DNA of 64,000 bases from Crocosphaera watsonii WH 8501 (lineage in GTDB: Bacteria > Cyanobacteriota > Cyanobacteriia > Cyanobacteriales > Microcystaceae). Positions within the stretch are counted from its first letter, which is position 1, and every line of letters starts with the position of its first letter. The position numbers were made by a program, and so were the translations under genes. This document shows positions 48,740 through 57,375 of the stretch, piece by piece. The notes below the pieces were generated by a model. That model made no database searches, was not told the DNA's origin, and saw only the letters and a program-made list of their open reading frames with translations. The stretch lies in assembly GCF_000167195.1 (NCBI RefSeq), contig NZ_AADV02000002.1, positions 62,001 through 126,000 of the forward strand, given 5' to 3'.

Positions 48740-48886
48740 TTAGCGTAAAATTTAAGCTAATTTATTACGGCTATTTTAATGACTAACATTCCCAGAATCA
48801 AGTCTTTTAAAAACCTCAAATAAAAACAACAATATGAGAAAAAAAAATAGTAAGATAGTTTTTTGTTAGCGGAGATTATCCGCTAA
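48740..48886. repeat. Orphan pair of TTAGCG dyads
   Basis: TTAGCG-TAAAATTTA-AGCTAA (48740-48760) and TTAGCG-GAGATTATC-CGCTAA (48866-48886) have the same 21-nt geometry as the dyads of the 2177-bp IS. They enclose about 105 bp without coding capacity. It may be a small non-autonomous relative inside the IS66 element. Confidence 0.6.
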
Positions 48887-48956
48887 CCTTGTTTATTTTT
48901 GTGCAGAGAGATAGGGGGATCAAGAAAAATCTATCCCCCATCGGCTCCGGAGCCTT

Positions 48957-50453
48957 TTACATCTCTAATCCTGGGGGACTCCGACCAGCTAATGAAAATA
49001 ATTCGCATAATTGGACAATGGCATTTTGCCCCTGTAATCTCATGGTCTCTAAAAAACTGAACATTTGGGTGACTAACTCTGCACCCCAGTCGCTTCTTGC
49101 TCCCCCACTTACTTTGCGGTGAATGACAATGGGACGTAAAGCTCTCTCAGCATCATTATTATCTGGTTTGACTTCAGGATAAGTTAGAAAGGTGAACCAC
49201 TCTTCCCAATGACGTTTGAGACGGTTAATCAATCTTTGTGCATCATAAGGCCATCCTTTTTTGGGAGTTGCTTTAAAAATCTTTTGCAGTGAGTTCTCGA
49301 CTTCTGTTCTTTTGGAGCCTAAGTCTTCAAGGGTTAAATTTCGAGCATGATAATGACGATAATGGATACGGGCGGTTGCTAAAACTTGCTGTACATCGGC
49401 AGCAAATTCTCGATTCGCTTGAAAACGACTGGTTTTAAGGGACTCTAACTCTCGTTCTAAATGTGCCAGACATTTCTGTTTGGCCATCGCACTTTGTCTA
49501 AAGTAGGCACTATAGCAGTCACTGGTGAGGATGCCCTTAAAATCTGCTCCTAACAATTTCTCGACTTCTGCGGAGCTTCTAGTGGGAGCCAATATCAACA
49601 CACAGACCTCATTTGATGTGGCTACCCAAACCCAATACTTGATGCCATCGATGCAATAACTGGTTTCGTCAACACATCGGATTCCTGGCTGCTGGATGTA
49701 CTTTAACCACTTTTTGGTCAAGGGTTCTAAACTTTCTTGAAACCATTTGTGCATTTTGGCAAGGCTCCCTTGAGAAATGGGAATGCCAAAGACATACTCT
49801 ATAAAATGTTCCTGTTTACGCCATGTAAGATTACCCCCATAGCCAAGCCAGCCCAGGATGCTACTTAATCGCGCCCCATAACGGAATCCTTCTTTAACTC
49901 CCAATGGAACAGGACTGTAATCTGACCATCCACAACTAGGACATTTATAGAATCCGCGACGATATTCCCTGATTTCTATGGGTTGGTCTACTACTTCAGC
50001 CACTTGCTGGACTTTTTCGGGAACTACTTCATCTCGTTCCACTGAACCCCCACAAACAGGACAGTTTTCTAGTTCTAAAGGGACTATCTTATCGGGCTGA
50101 CCAAAACCATTACGGGTCTTCCCTGGGTGGTCATATTTTGGTCCGCGTTTAAATCCTTTTTTGCGTTTCTTTTTGTCAGAAGGCTTTTTTAGTGGGTCTG
50201 ATGATGGGGGGACTGAACTGTTTTTTGAGTTACGGTTTTTTAGCTTATCTCTCTCTTCTTTCAATTTTTCAATTTCTTGCTGTTGTGTAGAGATTTGTTG
50301 TTGTTGCTGGTCAATCAGTCTTTGTTGAAGAGATAACTGTTGTTGTGCCTTGACTAGCCACTCAATCATGAAGACATTGTTCGCCAACTGTTCATCGGCG
50401 ATAGCTCTAACTAGCTTTGAATCAATGGTAGCATTTGTGGTCATAACCCCCAC
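48957..50453 (-). CDS. tnpC: IS66-family transposase (TnpC)
   Basis: The 498-residue protein starts with a Gln-rich leucine-zipper-like coiled coil (LVKAQQQLSLQQRLIDQQQQ). It then has a basic region (KKRKKGFKRGPKYDHPGKTR), a zinc finger (CPVCGG ... CPSCGW) and the IS66 DDE core. The core segments are RCVDETSYCIDGIKYWVWVA (Asp), GILTSDCYSAYF (Asp) and PDNNDAERALRPIVIHRKVS (Glu). The frame is intact. No tnpA or tnpB is next to it, as in the short IS66 variants. Confidence 0.93.
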   Translation of the reverse strand: MGVMTTNATIDSKLVRAIADEQLANNVFMIEWLVKAQQQLSLQQRLIDQQQQQISTQQQEIEKLKEERDKLKNRNSKNSSVPPSSDPLKKPSDKKKRKKGFKRGPKYDHPGKTRNGFGQPDKIVPLELENCPVCGGSVERDEVVPEKVQQVAEVVDQPIEIREYRRGFYKCPSCGWSDYSPVPLGVKEGFRYGARLSSILGWLGYGGNLTWRKQEHFIEYVFGIPISQGSLAKMHKWFQESLEPLTKKWLKYIQQPGIRCVDETSYCIDGIKYWVWVATSNEVCVLILAPTRSSAEVEKLLGADFKGILTSDCYSAYFRQSAMAKQKCLAHLERELESLKTSRFQANREFAADVQQVLATARIHYRHYHARNLTLEDLGSKRTEVENSLQKIFKATPKKGWPYDAQRLINRLKRHWEEWFTFLTYPEVKPDNNDAERALRPIVIHRKVSGGARSDWGAELVTQMFSFLETMRLQGQNAIVQLCELFSLAGRSPPGLEM

Positions 50454-50522
50454 TATACATAAAAATCCCCGATTTTACCTTTATGTTGTCAAGACAGATT
50501 CTTTATTGCGGTGAGCAATTAC

Positions 50523-50847
50523 GCTTCATCCCCAGAAACCTCTTTAAAATTTAAAAAAATTAAGTGGGAGTGTACACGAGACTGACAGAATTCGCTATAA
50601 TTGTTGTACATGGTAACTCTCTTCTTATTTACTGATTTGGTGGGACGTTACACAATAAACTATAGGGCTTGCCCTAAAAGTTTTGATAACGTCAAAGGTT
50701 AGCTCTTGGCGTTATACTTTTTTGTGGGTGTTCATTGGACCCAAAAGCACGATGATATCCTCACAGTAACTCATTTTTGATTTATTTTCAACAAATGTTG
50801 CGAAAGTTTAAAATCACATTACAACAACATTAAAATTGAGCATTTCC
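50523..50847. other. Gene-free stretch between IS66 and IS copy 3
   Basis: No gene recognised. The segment GACGTTACACAATAAAC and a partly inverted GATAACGTC ... GGCGTTATAC pair (50687-50729) may fold. There are no clear promoter or IS ends. Confidence 0.4.
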
Positions 50848-50960
50848 CTAAAGTAGCATTCCGTCTCCATTGTTCAAAAGAGCAGTTATTTCTTGCTGAG
50901 TCATAGCTTGCTTGAAAATTGCAAGTTGAGCGCAGCGAAAATTAAATCCTCCACTTAAGA
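50848..50960 (-). pseudogene. C-terminal remnant of a LamG-like protein
   Basis: The minus strand reads CAQLAIFKQAMTQQEITALL then NNGDGMLL and a stop at 50848. This is the usual last strand and helix of LamG/concanavalin-type domains (QLAIFKxAMTQQEITALxN). The gene is cut at 50960 by IS copy 3 and nothing matching lies beyond 53137. Confidence 0.65.
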
Positions 50961-51088
50961 TTGGACTTTGGACAAAAAAAGTTTGTTAGCGTATATTTTA
51001 CGCTAAACTAAAATCCCAAAATATCGGCTCTGTATCAGTCAATAAAATTTGCTGACAAATAGGGCTAATCTATAGATTCTGAGGAAAA

Positions 51089-52528
51089 CTAAGGAGCTTT
51101 TAAGTTTTCAGTTGATTTTTTGCTCCCTTTCTTGATAACATCATGACGAGTTCGTGGGGCTTTTTTGTAACCTTTAATACGTCCGGAAGAAAAACCTCGA
51201 CGTTTGGGAAATTTGGCGAAAGTCCCCAAGGTCGTAATTATTCTTGAAAAGTCTCTTTGAACTAGACTAGGGGTGATTTTGATGGATTTATTAGTCTTCA
51301 AATACTGTTCCCAATCACGGGGTAAAACCACAGCTAATTTTCTGGCAGCCCACAAATTTACATAAGAAAGAAGTGTTAGTTTAAACCAATTTTCTTCATG
51401 ATGTACATCGGGAGTTAAATAAGATGTCATCAATAATCTTTGTTTACCAAATCGAAAAAGATGTTCCATGTCATAACGTTGTCGATAACACTGATAACAA
51501 TCAACTAAACTTAACTCATCGCGCCGAGAACCAATAACAATAAGCCACATAGGTTTCCAAATACTATTTCTTTCTTGATCTCTGACAACAATCTGGAGTA
51601 AAGTAAAGGGGTGATTGTTCATTTTATAGTTTTTAGTTCCTCTCATTAACATCTGTTTCCACCCCGAAATAGTCACTGTTAATTGACGACCTTTTTTCGT
51701 TGTAAAGGGAACATGATGAACTTCATCAGGTTCAGTCCAAGTTTGGTCATCTTTAAGGTCAAATTTATCCCCATACCAACGGGGATGTCCCGAAGTTTTG
51801 GCTTGATTTGGGTCCCGAATAAATTGACGATAAAAAACTCGGTCACTTCTAACTCTTGTAATAGTAACTAGGTCTTCATGCTTAACTTGTTCCCCAATAA
51901 AATCCTTTTGGCTGTAGTCACTATCAGCCACTAAGATAGATAATTTATCAGAAAATAAAGAACTTTGCCAGATTTTTTTTAGTTGTTGATTGCCTTGATT
52001 TACTCCTTTATGTTTAGAGGGGACTCGCTCTCCTGATAAGGGGACAGCCCAAGGGACTTTTTCTGTGTCTATTTGGTCAGGTAAAGCGCAGACAACGGAA
52101 TAACAATGTCCAATATTAATGGGTTTATTTCCCTTAATTGGATTGGGGTAATGAATAAAAGTTTTATCCGCTAACGTTTCGGCAAACGGTCGTGGACAGG
52201 GAGTTGTGTCAATACCAAATAAGTTATAATGTTTTGAAGTGGGAGGAATTGTTCTCGATACCGCTGAAAATAAAGTCTCAATTCTCTGTTCATAATTAGG
52301 GTCAGTTTGAGTGGGTAAAAACTATTGAATTCCTCTATATAAACTGTTATAATCTCTTCTAAATAAAGGATTGAGAGACAATTCAACGACTGAGTGAGCT
52401 TGTTGGTTACTGGAGAGGGCATCGAGTAATTCTATAATAGTTTCTTTTCTAGCTTTTAGTCCTTGGAAGAGGTTAGACCTCCACACCAGGAATTCCTCGA
52501 CAGACGTAGCCGTTTCATTTTTGGTCAT
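51089..52528 (-). pseudogene. IS transposase with in-frame amber stop, copy 3
   Basis: Same frame as copies 1 and 2, with the amber codon at 52322-52324 after RGIQ. Coding sequence on both sides is otherwise intact, including the catalytic candidates IDTTPCP, ADSDYSQ and YDMEHLF. The only private coding change I noticed near the active region is Arg-adjacent: the triplet after CPR reads CGA ACG in place of CGA CGG, changing Arg to Thr (CPRPF-type variation is possible; verify). Confidence 0.72.
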
Positions 52529-52552
52529 TTTTAAAATTTATTACCTTATAAA

Positions 52553-52573
52553 TTAGCGGAATATATACGCTAA
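52553..52573. promoter_or_regulatory. Central dyad of IS copy 3
   Basis: TTAGCG-GAATATATA-CGCTAA lies between the divergent transposase and accessory genes, as in copies 1 and 2. Confidence 0.6.
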
Positions 52574-52607
52574 CATCAAAAGAGGTTGTTTGTTACAGTT
52601 AAGGCTA

Positions 52608-53003
52608 ATGTCATCACATTCCGAACTTAAGACCAGTCAAGATGTCCACCTGAGAGCCAAACAAATTAAGAGTCTAATTCGCTCTCTTAAACAGAAAATA
52701 AAGAAAATTGAACGGGAAGGGGAAGTAGCACCAGCTAATTGTCATATTATTCGTTATCAGGTTAATGGAAAGGGAACAATCTACTGGTATTATAAACTAC
52801 AGGCTGCTGAATCAATTTTTCCTATGGCCACTAATAATGAGAAAAAAACCAAATATAAATATTTAGGACGAGCCGGAAGTTCTGCTCATATTGATGCTGT
52901 AGAAAAACTCACTAGAAGAAATCTCATTGATGAATTAGAACGAGTCATTCAATCTCTAACTGAAAGCTACTTAGATATCTATATTGGAACCGAAACTGAA
53001 TGA
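52608..53003 (+). CDS. IS accessory protein, copy 3
   Basis: Identical at protein level to copy 2 (Ala in APANC). The start is ATG 52608 (MSSHSELKTS) or six codons upstream at 52590. The frame is intact in all three copies, unlike the transposase, which suggests the protein is maintained. Function is unknown; the basic helical N-terminus and position suggest DNA binding. Confidence 0.75.
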   Translation: MSSHSELKTSQDVHLRAKQIKSLIRSLKQKIKKIEREGEVAPANCHIIRYQVNGKGTIYWYYKLQAAESIFPMATNNEKKTKYKYLGRAGSSAHIDAVEKLTRRNLIDELERVIQSLTESYLDIYIGTETE

Positions 53004-53177
53004 AGCTATTTAATATTTAAAATCCCCTAAAAAGATGGAAAGAGAGTTTTTAAAATCACCTTAATTCTCTATTTTAGCTCTGGAGATATGTTTAGCGTAA
53101 AATTTACGCTAACAATTGTTTTTTATCCAAAGTCCAATTACTATGTTAGGTAAAGTATCCCACAATTAGGTTTTTTT

Positions 53178-53510
53178 ATGTTGCGTCGTTTTATCTGGTT
53201 AATGCCATTGGCGATCGGATTATTTCCTGCTTCCGTTAACGCCCTTCCTACCTCACCTCAAATTAATCAATTAGCCCAAAGAATTTGCAAACTTCCGGCT
53301 ACATCCCCCGAGGTTTTTCAAGAATCTATGGTTAAAGAAATGATCCAAGCAATGGGAGGATGGATGGAGGAAGGCAACTTAAGTCTCGAAGAAATGCAAG
53401 ATCAACAAACTCTTTTTGAAATAGGCAATGAAGTTGGCTTACAAATGTATGAAATTTGTCCAAATCGGATGAACGAAATCGGTAATCAATTTAGTAATGG
53501 AAGTTTATAA
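53178..53510 (+). CDS. Small secreted protein of unknown function
   Basis: The 110-residue protein starts with a signal peptide (MLRRFIWLMPLAIGLFPASV) cleaved probably after VNA. The mature part is helical and acidic, with two Cys (RICKLPATS, YEICPNRM) that could pair. I do not recognise a named family. It stands 40 bp downstream of the end of IS copy 3, so its promoter may have been replaced by IS sequence. Confidence 0.6.
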   Translation: MLRRFIWLMPLAIGLFPASVNALPTSPQINQLAQRICKLPATSPEVFQESMVKEMIQAMGGWMEEGNLSLEEMQDQQTLFEIGNEVGLQMYEICPNRMNEIGNQFSNGSL

Positions 53511-53531
53511 AACACCAATCATTAATTTTAA

Positions 53532-53655
53532 TTAATCAGGCAGCAAATTAGATTTGATTTGTTCAACGGAATAGGGACATTTTTCAGGAAAAATCCATTC
53601 TGATAAACCTGTTTCGTTGACTGTATCTGCTTGAGGTAACTCCCAGAGAAAGTAT
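53532..53655 (-). pseudogene. C-terminal remnant of a DUF29 protein
   Basis: The minus strand reads LSEWIFPEKCPYSVEQIKSN and ends LLPD-stop at 53532, the typical tail of cyanobacterial DUF29 proteins (FPexCPxxxEQ). Upstream the frame runs into the 47-nt MITE core at 53679. Only about 40 codons remain. Confidence 0.6.
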
Positions 53656-53678
53656 TATTTTTTACTATTATAAAATTT

Positions 53679-53725
53679 CGTAGTCAAGGCTTTAGCCTTG
53701 AGCGTGACTATCTTTATCGTCTGTT
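53679..53725. repeat. Second copy of the MITE core
   Basis: Matches 4315-4361 with about six differences, including the CAAGGC-TTTA-GCCTTG hairpin (53684-53699). It sits exactly between a cut DUF29 gene and a cut Doc-like gene. Confidence 0.75.
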
Positions 53726-53881
53726 TTGCCCTTTTTAGCCATTGGTTTATTTCTTCGTATTAATGGGTTTAAATTAGTAGCGACTCCAAAAGGGGCAACA
53801 GAAATCATGTTAAAAGTAGCAAATAGTGAAATAACAGAATCAGAATTAACAATTTGGATCGCAAATAATATTAACACCTAA
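53726..53881 (+). pseudogene. C-terminal remnant of a Doc/Fic-type toxin
   Basis: The plus strand is open from the repeat to TAA at 53881 and reads LPFLAIGLFLRINGFKLVAT, then EIMLKVANSEITESELTIWI and ANNINT. This matches the end of death-on-curing (Doc) family toxins (LFLRINGFxL ... VAxGEIxxxEFxxWLxxN). The Fic catalytic motif and the antitoxin are absent. Confidence 0.65.
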
Positions 53882-53921
53882 TCTTGTACAATAGATGAAG
53901 TCTTCAACTGTTCTACTTATG

Positions 53922-55043
53922 ACTTCATCTCGTTATAAAGTTTGTATCACCCTTGGAACCCGTCCCGAAGCCATAAAACTTGCTCCTGTGATCCAAAAGT
54001 TTCGTAATTCAGAGGCATTTGACACCCATGTTATCTTAACGGGACAACATAAAGAAATGGTGGAACAGGTGATGCAACTGTTTGAAATAACAGCAGATGA
54101 AGACTTAAATATTATGCAGCCTAAACAAACCCTAACCGACATTACTCACCGCAGTTTACAGGGTTTAGAAGGCATTTTCAAGAGAATACAACCTGATTGT
54201 GTGATTGTCCAAGGAGACACCACAACCGCTTTTGCTGCCACCTTAGCTGCATTTTATAAACAAATTGCCATCGGTCATGTAGAAGCTGGTTTACGAACGG
54301 ATAACATCTATAACCCCTACCCCGAAGAAGCTAACCGTCGTCTTATTTCTCAACTGGCCCAGTTACATTTTGCCCCCACAAAGTTGGCCTTTGAAAACTT
54401 AGGCCGTTCCGGTGTCACAGGAGAAGTACATTTAACCGGAAATACCGTCATCGATGCTTTATTAACCGTTGCAGACAAACAACCCAACTGTGATGTTGAA
54501 GGGTTAGATTGGAATCAATATAGAGTGTTATTGGCTACCGTTCATCGACGGGAGAACTGGGGAAAGCCTCTAGAAGACATCTTAAAAGGGTTTCACCTCA
54601 TTTTAGACAAATTTCCCGATACGGCATTGTTATTGCCCATGCACCGCAACCCAACGGTGAGGGAACCTATACAAGCAGCTTTAAGTAACCATCCCAGGGT
54701 GTTTTTAACAGAACCTTTGGACTATGGGGAGTTAGTGGGGGCAATTCAACGCTGTTATCTATTATTGACTGATTCTGGTGGTTTACAAGAAGAAGCACCT
54801 AGTTTGGGTAAACCGGTGTTAGTGTTACGAGAAACAACGGAACGTCCTGAAGCTGTGGATGCAGGGACGGCTAAGTTAGTGGGGACAGATTATCAAAATA
54901 TTGTTAGTAATAGTAGTGAATTATTGAGCGATAAACTAGCTTATGAACAGATGGCTAATGCGGTTAACCCTTTTGGGGATGGGAAGGCAAGCGATCGCAT
55001 TTTAGAAATTGTACAACGTTATTTAGGAGAACTCAATGAATGA
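53922..55043 (+). CDS. wecB: UDP-N-acetylglucosamine 2-epimerase (non-hydrolysing)
   Basis: The enzyme interconverts UDP-GlcNAc and UDP-ManNAc for cell-surface polysaccharides. From ATG 53922 (MTSSRYKVCITLGTRPEAIK) it has 373 residues; an in-frame ATG nine codons upstream (53895) is an alternative. The GT-B-like fold shows LGTRPEAIKLAPVIQKF, VQGDTTTAFAATLAAFY, HVEAGLRTDNIYNPYPEEAN, VHRRENWGKPLEDI, LLPMHRNPTVREPI and TDSGGLQEEAPSLGKPVLVL. All active-site segments are present. The 3' end overlaps the convergent cobA by 21 bp. Confidence 0.95.
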   Translation, partial: TSSRYKVCITLGTRPEAIKLAPVIQKFRNSEAFDTHVILTGQHKEMVEQVMQLFEITADEDLNIMQPKQTLTDITHRSLQGLEGIFKRIQPDCVIVQGDTTTAFAATLAAFYKQIAIGHVEAGLRTDNIYNPYPEEANRRLISQLAQLHFAPTKLAFENLGRSGVTGEVHLTGNTVIDALLTVADKQPNCDVEGLDWNQYRVLLATVHRRENWGKPLEDILKGFHLILDKFPDTALLLPMHRNPTVREPIQAALSNHPRVFLTEPLDYGELVGAIQRCYLLLTDSGGLQEEAPSLGKPVLVLRETTERPEAVDAGTAKLVGTDYQNIVSNSSELLSDKLAYEQMANAVNPFGDGKASDRILEIVQRYLGELNE

Positions 55044-55805
55044 TAACTGATAACTGTTCACTGATAAATCTACCACTTTACCAATAATTGCGATCGCCGG
55101 TGCTTCAAAGTTAGTCTCTTCTACCTGTTTAATAATAGTCTCTAACGTCCCCATTAATTGTTCTTGTTCTGGTCGAGTTCCCCAACGAATCAAAGCAATA
55201 GGAGTTGCAGCAGTTAAGCCACCTTTTTGTAATTTTCTGATAATATTAGGGAGGTTATGAACACCCATATAAATAACAATAGTTTCTGAACCTTGAGCGA
55301 TCGCCTCCCAATTAATCTTAGGTCGATATTTTCCTACTGCTTCATGACCAGTAACAAAGGTAACAGAAGAACTATAACCCCGATGAGTGACGGGAATACC
55401 TGCATAAGCAGGGGCTGCAATACCAGAAGTAATTCCTGGAACCAGTTCCACAGGAATACCTGCATTAACTAAGTCTGCCATCTCTTCTCCTCCGCGACCA
55501 AATACAAAGGGATCACCACCTTTAAGACGAACTACGACAGGATATTGTCTCGCTTTTTCGATTAAAATTTGGGTAGTTTCTGCTTGTAACTTAGAATGAC
55601 GACCCCGACGTTTTCCTGCATCGATTTTAATCGCTTTTTCCCCAATCATATCTAGTATCGGAGGGCTTACTAGGGCATCATAAACGACGACATCAGCGTG
55701 TTCAAGCAAAGTTTTGCCTTTTATGGTCATTAACCCAGGATCACCGGGTCCTGCCCCAACTAAATAGACCTTACCTAAGCAAATTTCGCTAATATTTTCC
55801 GTCAT
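55023..55805 (-). CDS. cobA: Uroporphyrinogen-III C-methyltransferase
   Basis: The SAM-dependent SUMT methylates uroporphyrinogen III at C-2 and C-7 to precorrin-2, the first step towards siroheme and cobalamin. The 260-residue protein shows the family segments VYLVGAGPGDPGLMTIKGKT, YDALVSPPIL, VVRLKGGDPFVFGRGGEE, VPGITSGIAAPAYAGIPVTH and ETIVIYMGVHNLPNII. It is a stand-alone SUMT without the CysG oxidase domain. It follows the chelatase gene by 19 bp on the same strand, so both steps of siroheme synthesis are made together. Confidence 0.95.
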   Translation of the reverse strand: MTENISEICLGKVYLVGAGPGDPGLMTIKGKTLLEHADVVVYDALVSPPILDMIGEKAIKIDAGKRRGRHSKLQAETTQILIEKARQYPVVVRLKGGDPFVFGRGGEEMADLVNAGIPVELVPGITSGIAAPAYAGIPVTHRGYSSSVTFVTGHEAVGKYRPKINWEAIAQGSETIVIYMGVHNLPNIIRKLQKGGLTAATPIALIRWGTRPEQEQLMGTLETIIKQVEETNFEAPAIAIIGKVVDLSVNSYQLSFIEFS

Positions 55806-55824
55806 TTTGTTATTTCCTATATCA

Positions 55825-56619
55825 TTAGCTGATCACTGATTTTGAACTATTTATCAAATGACTCACCATCATTTGAGCTAGTTCTGGAGTTGCCCCTAAA
55901 GGTTGTCCTAAGTTAAGTTGAACTTGGGGTAAACTTTCTTGTAGTTGTTGAACTTGTTGAGCGATCATATTGGTGATGCCCCCAGTAAAGAGAAAATAAG
56001 GCACAATAGTAATCCGTTGCTGACCCTGTTTCACAAAAGCATGAACCTGCTGTGATAAACTGGGTTTGATGCTCCAGTAAGCAACCTTAGCTTTTAATTG
56101 AGTTGCGATCGCCTCAACTGAATCATTGCCCCCTTGACGACGACTCCCATGAGAGACAATAATTCTAGCGTCTTGGGGATACATTAAGAACTGATGAGAG
56201 ATAATCTTAATCAACCCTTCATAACTACCCAAGTAGGGACACAAATCTATTTCTATTGTATGGCCGATTTCTGCTTGGGCTGTAGCGATTTCTCTGGGAA
56301 TATCTTCCCTAACATGAACACCGGGTAAGAGAAATAAAGGAACAATTTTCAGAGTTTTAATGCCTACTCTTTCTAGTTTAGTGGCAAATTGTTTAATTTT
56401 TTCGGATAAGGGAAGCTCAGATAATTCTAGGGATGCTGTTTGAACCATCGTTACCGGAGATAGTACCGCGCAATGGCTGCTTTGATCTGGGTTGCTTGTT
56501 TTATTGGTAGAGAATTGTAGTTGTTCTTCTACTAAATAGGATAATCGTTCTAATGCAATCTGTGGTCTAGGATCACGACTGCCGTGGGAGACAAGGAGAT
56601 AAGCTGATGTTAAAGTCAA
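55825..56619 (-). CDS. Sirohydrochlorin chelatase (CbiX/SirB family)
   Basis: The class II chelatase inserts Fe or Co into sirohydrochlorin. The 264-residue protein is the two-domain form: an N-terminal half with YLLVSHGSRDPRPQIALERL and VPLFLLPGVHVREDIPREIA, and a C-terminal half with IIVSHGSRRQGGNDSVEAIA and IVPYFLFTGGITNMIAQQVQ. The histidines in SHGSR and PGVHV are the expected metal-site residues. It is the first gene of a pair with cobA. Two copies of AGAATATTCT precede the start and may be an operator. Confidence 0.9.
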   Translation of the reverse strand: MTLTSAYLLVSHGSRDPRPQIALERLSYLVEEQLQFSTNKTSNPDQSSHCAVLSPVTMVQTASLELSELPLSEKIKQFATKLERVGIKTLKIVPLFLLPGVHVREDIPREIATAQAEIGHTIEIDLCPYLGSYEGLIKIISHQFLMYPQDARIIVSHGSRRQGGNDSVEAIATQLKAKVAYWSIKPSLSQQVHAFVKQGQQRITIVPYFLFTGGITNMIAQQVQQLQESLPQVQLNLGQPLGATPELAQMMVSHLINSSKSVIS

Positions 56620-56630
56620 GGGATTTATAA

Positions 56631-56664
56631 AGAATATTCTATTTTTTTCAAACTAGAATATTCT
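56631..56664. promoter_or_regulatory. Paired AGAATATTCT palindromes upstream of the chelatase gene
   Basis: Two identical 10-bp palindromes (56631-56640 and 56655-56664) are centred 24 bp apart, 12 and 36 bp before the chelatase start. Spacing near two helical turns suits co-operative regulator binding. The regulator is unknown. Confidence 0.55.
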
Positions 56665-56729
56665 AATTATACATTATTAATTATTACATTACATTACATC
56701 ATGAATGAGCCGCAGTTTATATACTGGTT

Positions 56730-56792
56730 GGGTTTCATCCCCACCTAAAATGTGAATGTTTTTGATAAAATTTTTAGGTGGGGATGAAACCC
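56730..56792. repeat. 21-bp perfect inverted repeat upstream of the DUF2996 gene
   Basis: The arms 56730-56750 (starting GGGTTTCATCCCC) and 56772-56792 (ending GGGGATGAAACCC) are exact complements with a 21-nt loop. The hairpin ends 36 bp before the DUF2996 ATG. There is no T-run after either arm. Confidence 0.85.
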
Positions 56793-56828
56793 TATATCTT
56801 TGATAATAATAAAATTACAGGCACCATT

Positions 56829-57248
56829 ATGGCAGAAGAGACAAAACCCGTAGCGAAAAAAGGGAAGCCCCCTGCGATCGAGAAAAAACCCTTCACCGAG
56901 TTTATGGAGGAGCATTTTACCCCTACTCTCAAAGAAAGTCTCACAAAAGAGGGACTCAACGATATTGAATTATCCTTCACTAAAGCACCTGTTTCTATCC
57001 CTGGGGCCATATCCGATGAACCTTGTTGGCAAGTCATTGGTACTTGGGACAAAGGAAAACGACAATTTAACATCTATTTCCCCGGAGAGGATATAAAAGG
57101 ACAAAAAGCCTTTTCTTATGCGGTTAATGGTAAACCTCCGAGTACCATTGAATCTTTTATGATCGATGAGCGTAAAGTTACCCTTGATTTAATGGTCTTA
57201 TATACCTTACAACGCCTCAATGGGCAGAAATGGTTAACCCGAAATTGA
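56829..57248 (+). CDS. DUF2996 cyanobacterial protein
   Basis: The ATG at 56829 (MAEETKPVAKKGKPPAIEKK) gives 139 residues; a frame extending upstream to 56778 would begin within the inverted repeat and is unlikely. A basic, disordered N-terminus precedes a compact domain with WQVIGTWDKGKRQFNIYFPG and RKVTLDLMVLYTLQRLNGQK. This matches DUF2996, conserved in cyanobacteria and plastids and of unknown role. It is preceded by the 21-bp inverted repeat. Confidence 0.85.
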   Translation: MAEETKPVAKKGKPPAIEKKPFTEFMEEHFTPTLKESLTKEGLNDIELSFTKAPVSIPGAISDEPCWQVIGTWDKGKRQFNIYFPGEDIKGQKAFSYAVNGKPPSTIESFMIDERKVTLDLMVLYTLQRLNGQKWLTRN

Positions 57249-57311
57249 CCAAAATTTGGGAAGGGTTGGAAAAGTTTGAGACTCCCTGGGTTAAAATCAC
57301 AGGGATTCTAG

Positions 57312-57375
57312 CTGTCTAGGTTTGTCTAGGTTTGTCTAGCTTTCATGAAGCAGCGGTAGGTTTCATGAAGCGGCA
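57312..57375. repeat. TGTCTAGGTT and TTTCATGAAGC short tandem repeats
   Basis: TGTCTAGGTT is repeated about three times (57312-57342), then TTTCATGAAGC[A/G]GC twice (57340-57374). The second unit includes the murB stop codon, so the last murB residues are encoded by the repeat. Confidence 0.7.

Larger units (their letters stand above)
48654..50522. mobile_element. IS66-type insertion sequence
   Basis: The ends GTAACTGCTCACCGCAACAA (48654) and the complement of GTAATTGCTCACCGCAATAA (50522) form an imperfect inverted repeat that starts with GTAA, as usual for IS66. It carries only a tnpC-type transposase; the tnpA/tnpB helpers of full IS66 elements are absent. The 8-bp flanks do not match each other. 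The 300-bp 3' region also contains two TTAGCG dyads (see 48740-48886). Confidence 0.8.
50961..53137. mobile_element. 2177-bp two-gene IS, copy 3 (inverted)
   Basis: This is the same element in reverse orientation, with terminal repeats at 50961 and 53137. Dyads are at 50986-51006 (perfect arms here), 52553-52573 and about 53092-53112. It cut a LamG gene on the left and lies 40 bp before a secreted-protein gene on the right. The flanks share no target duplication. Confidence 0.9.

Noticed and set aside
53692-53877. 61-codon minus-strand ORF between the DUF29 and wecB regions
   Set aside because: It runs antisense to the Doc-like fragment and through the MITE core; the plus-strand reading fits a known family.
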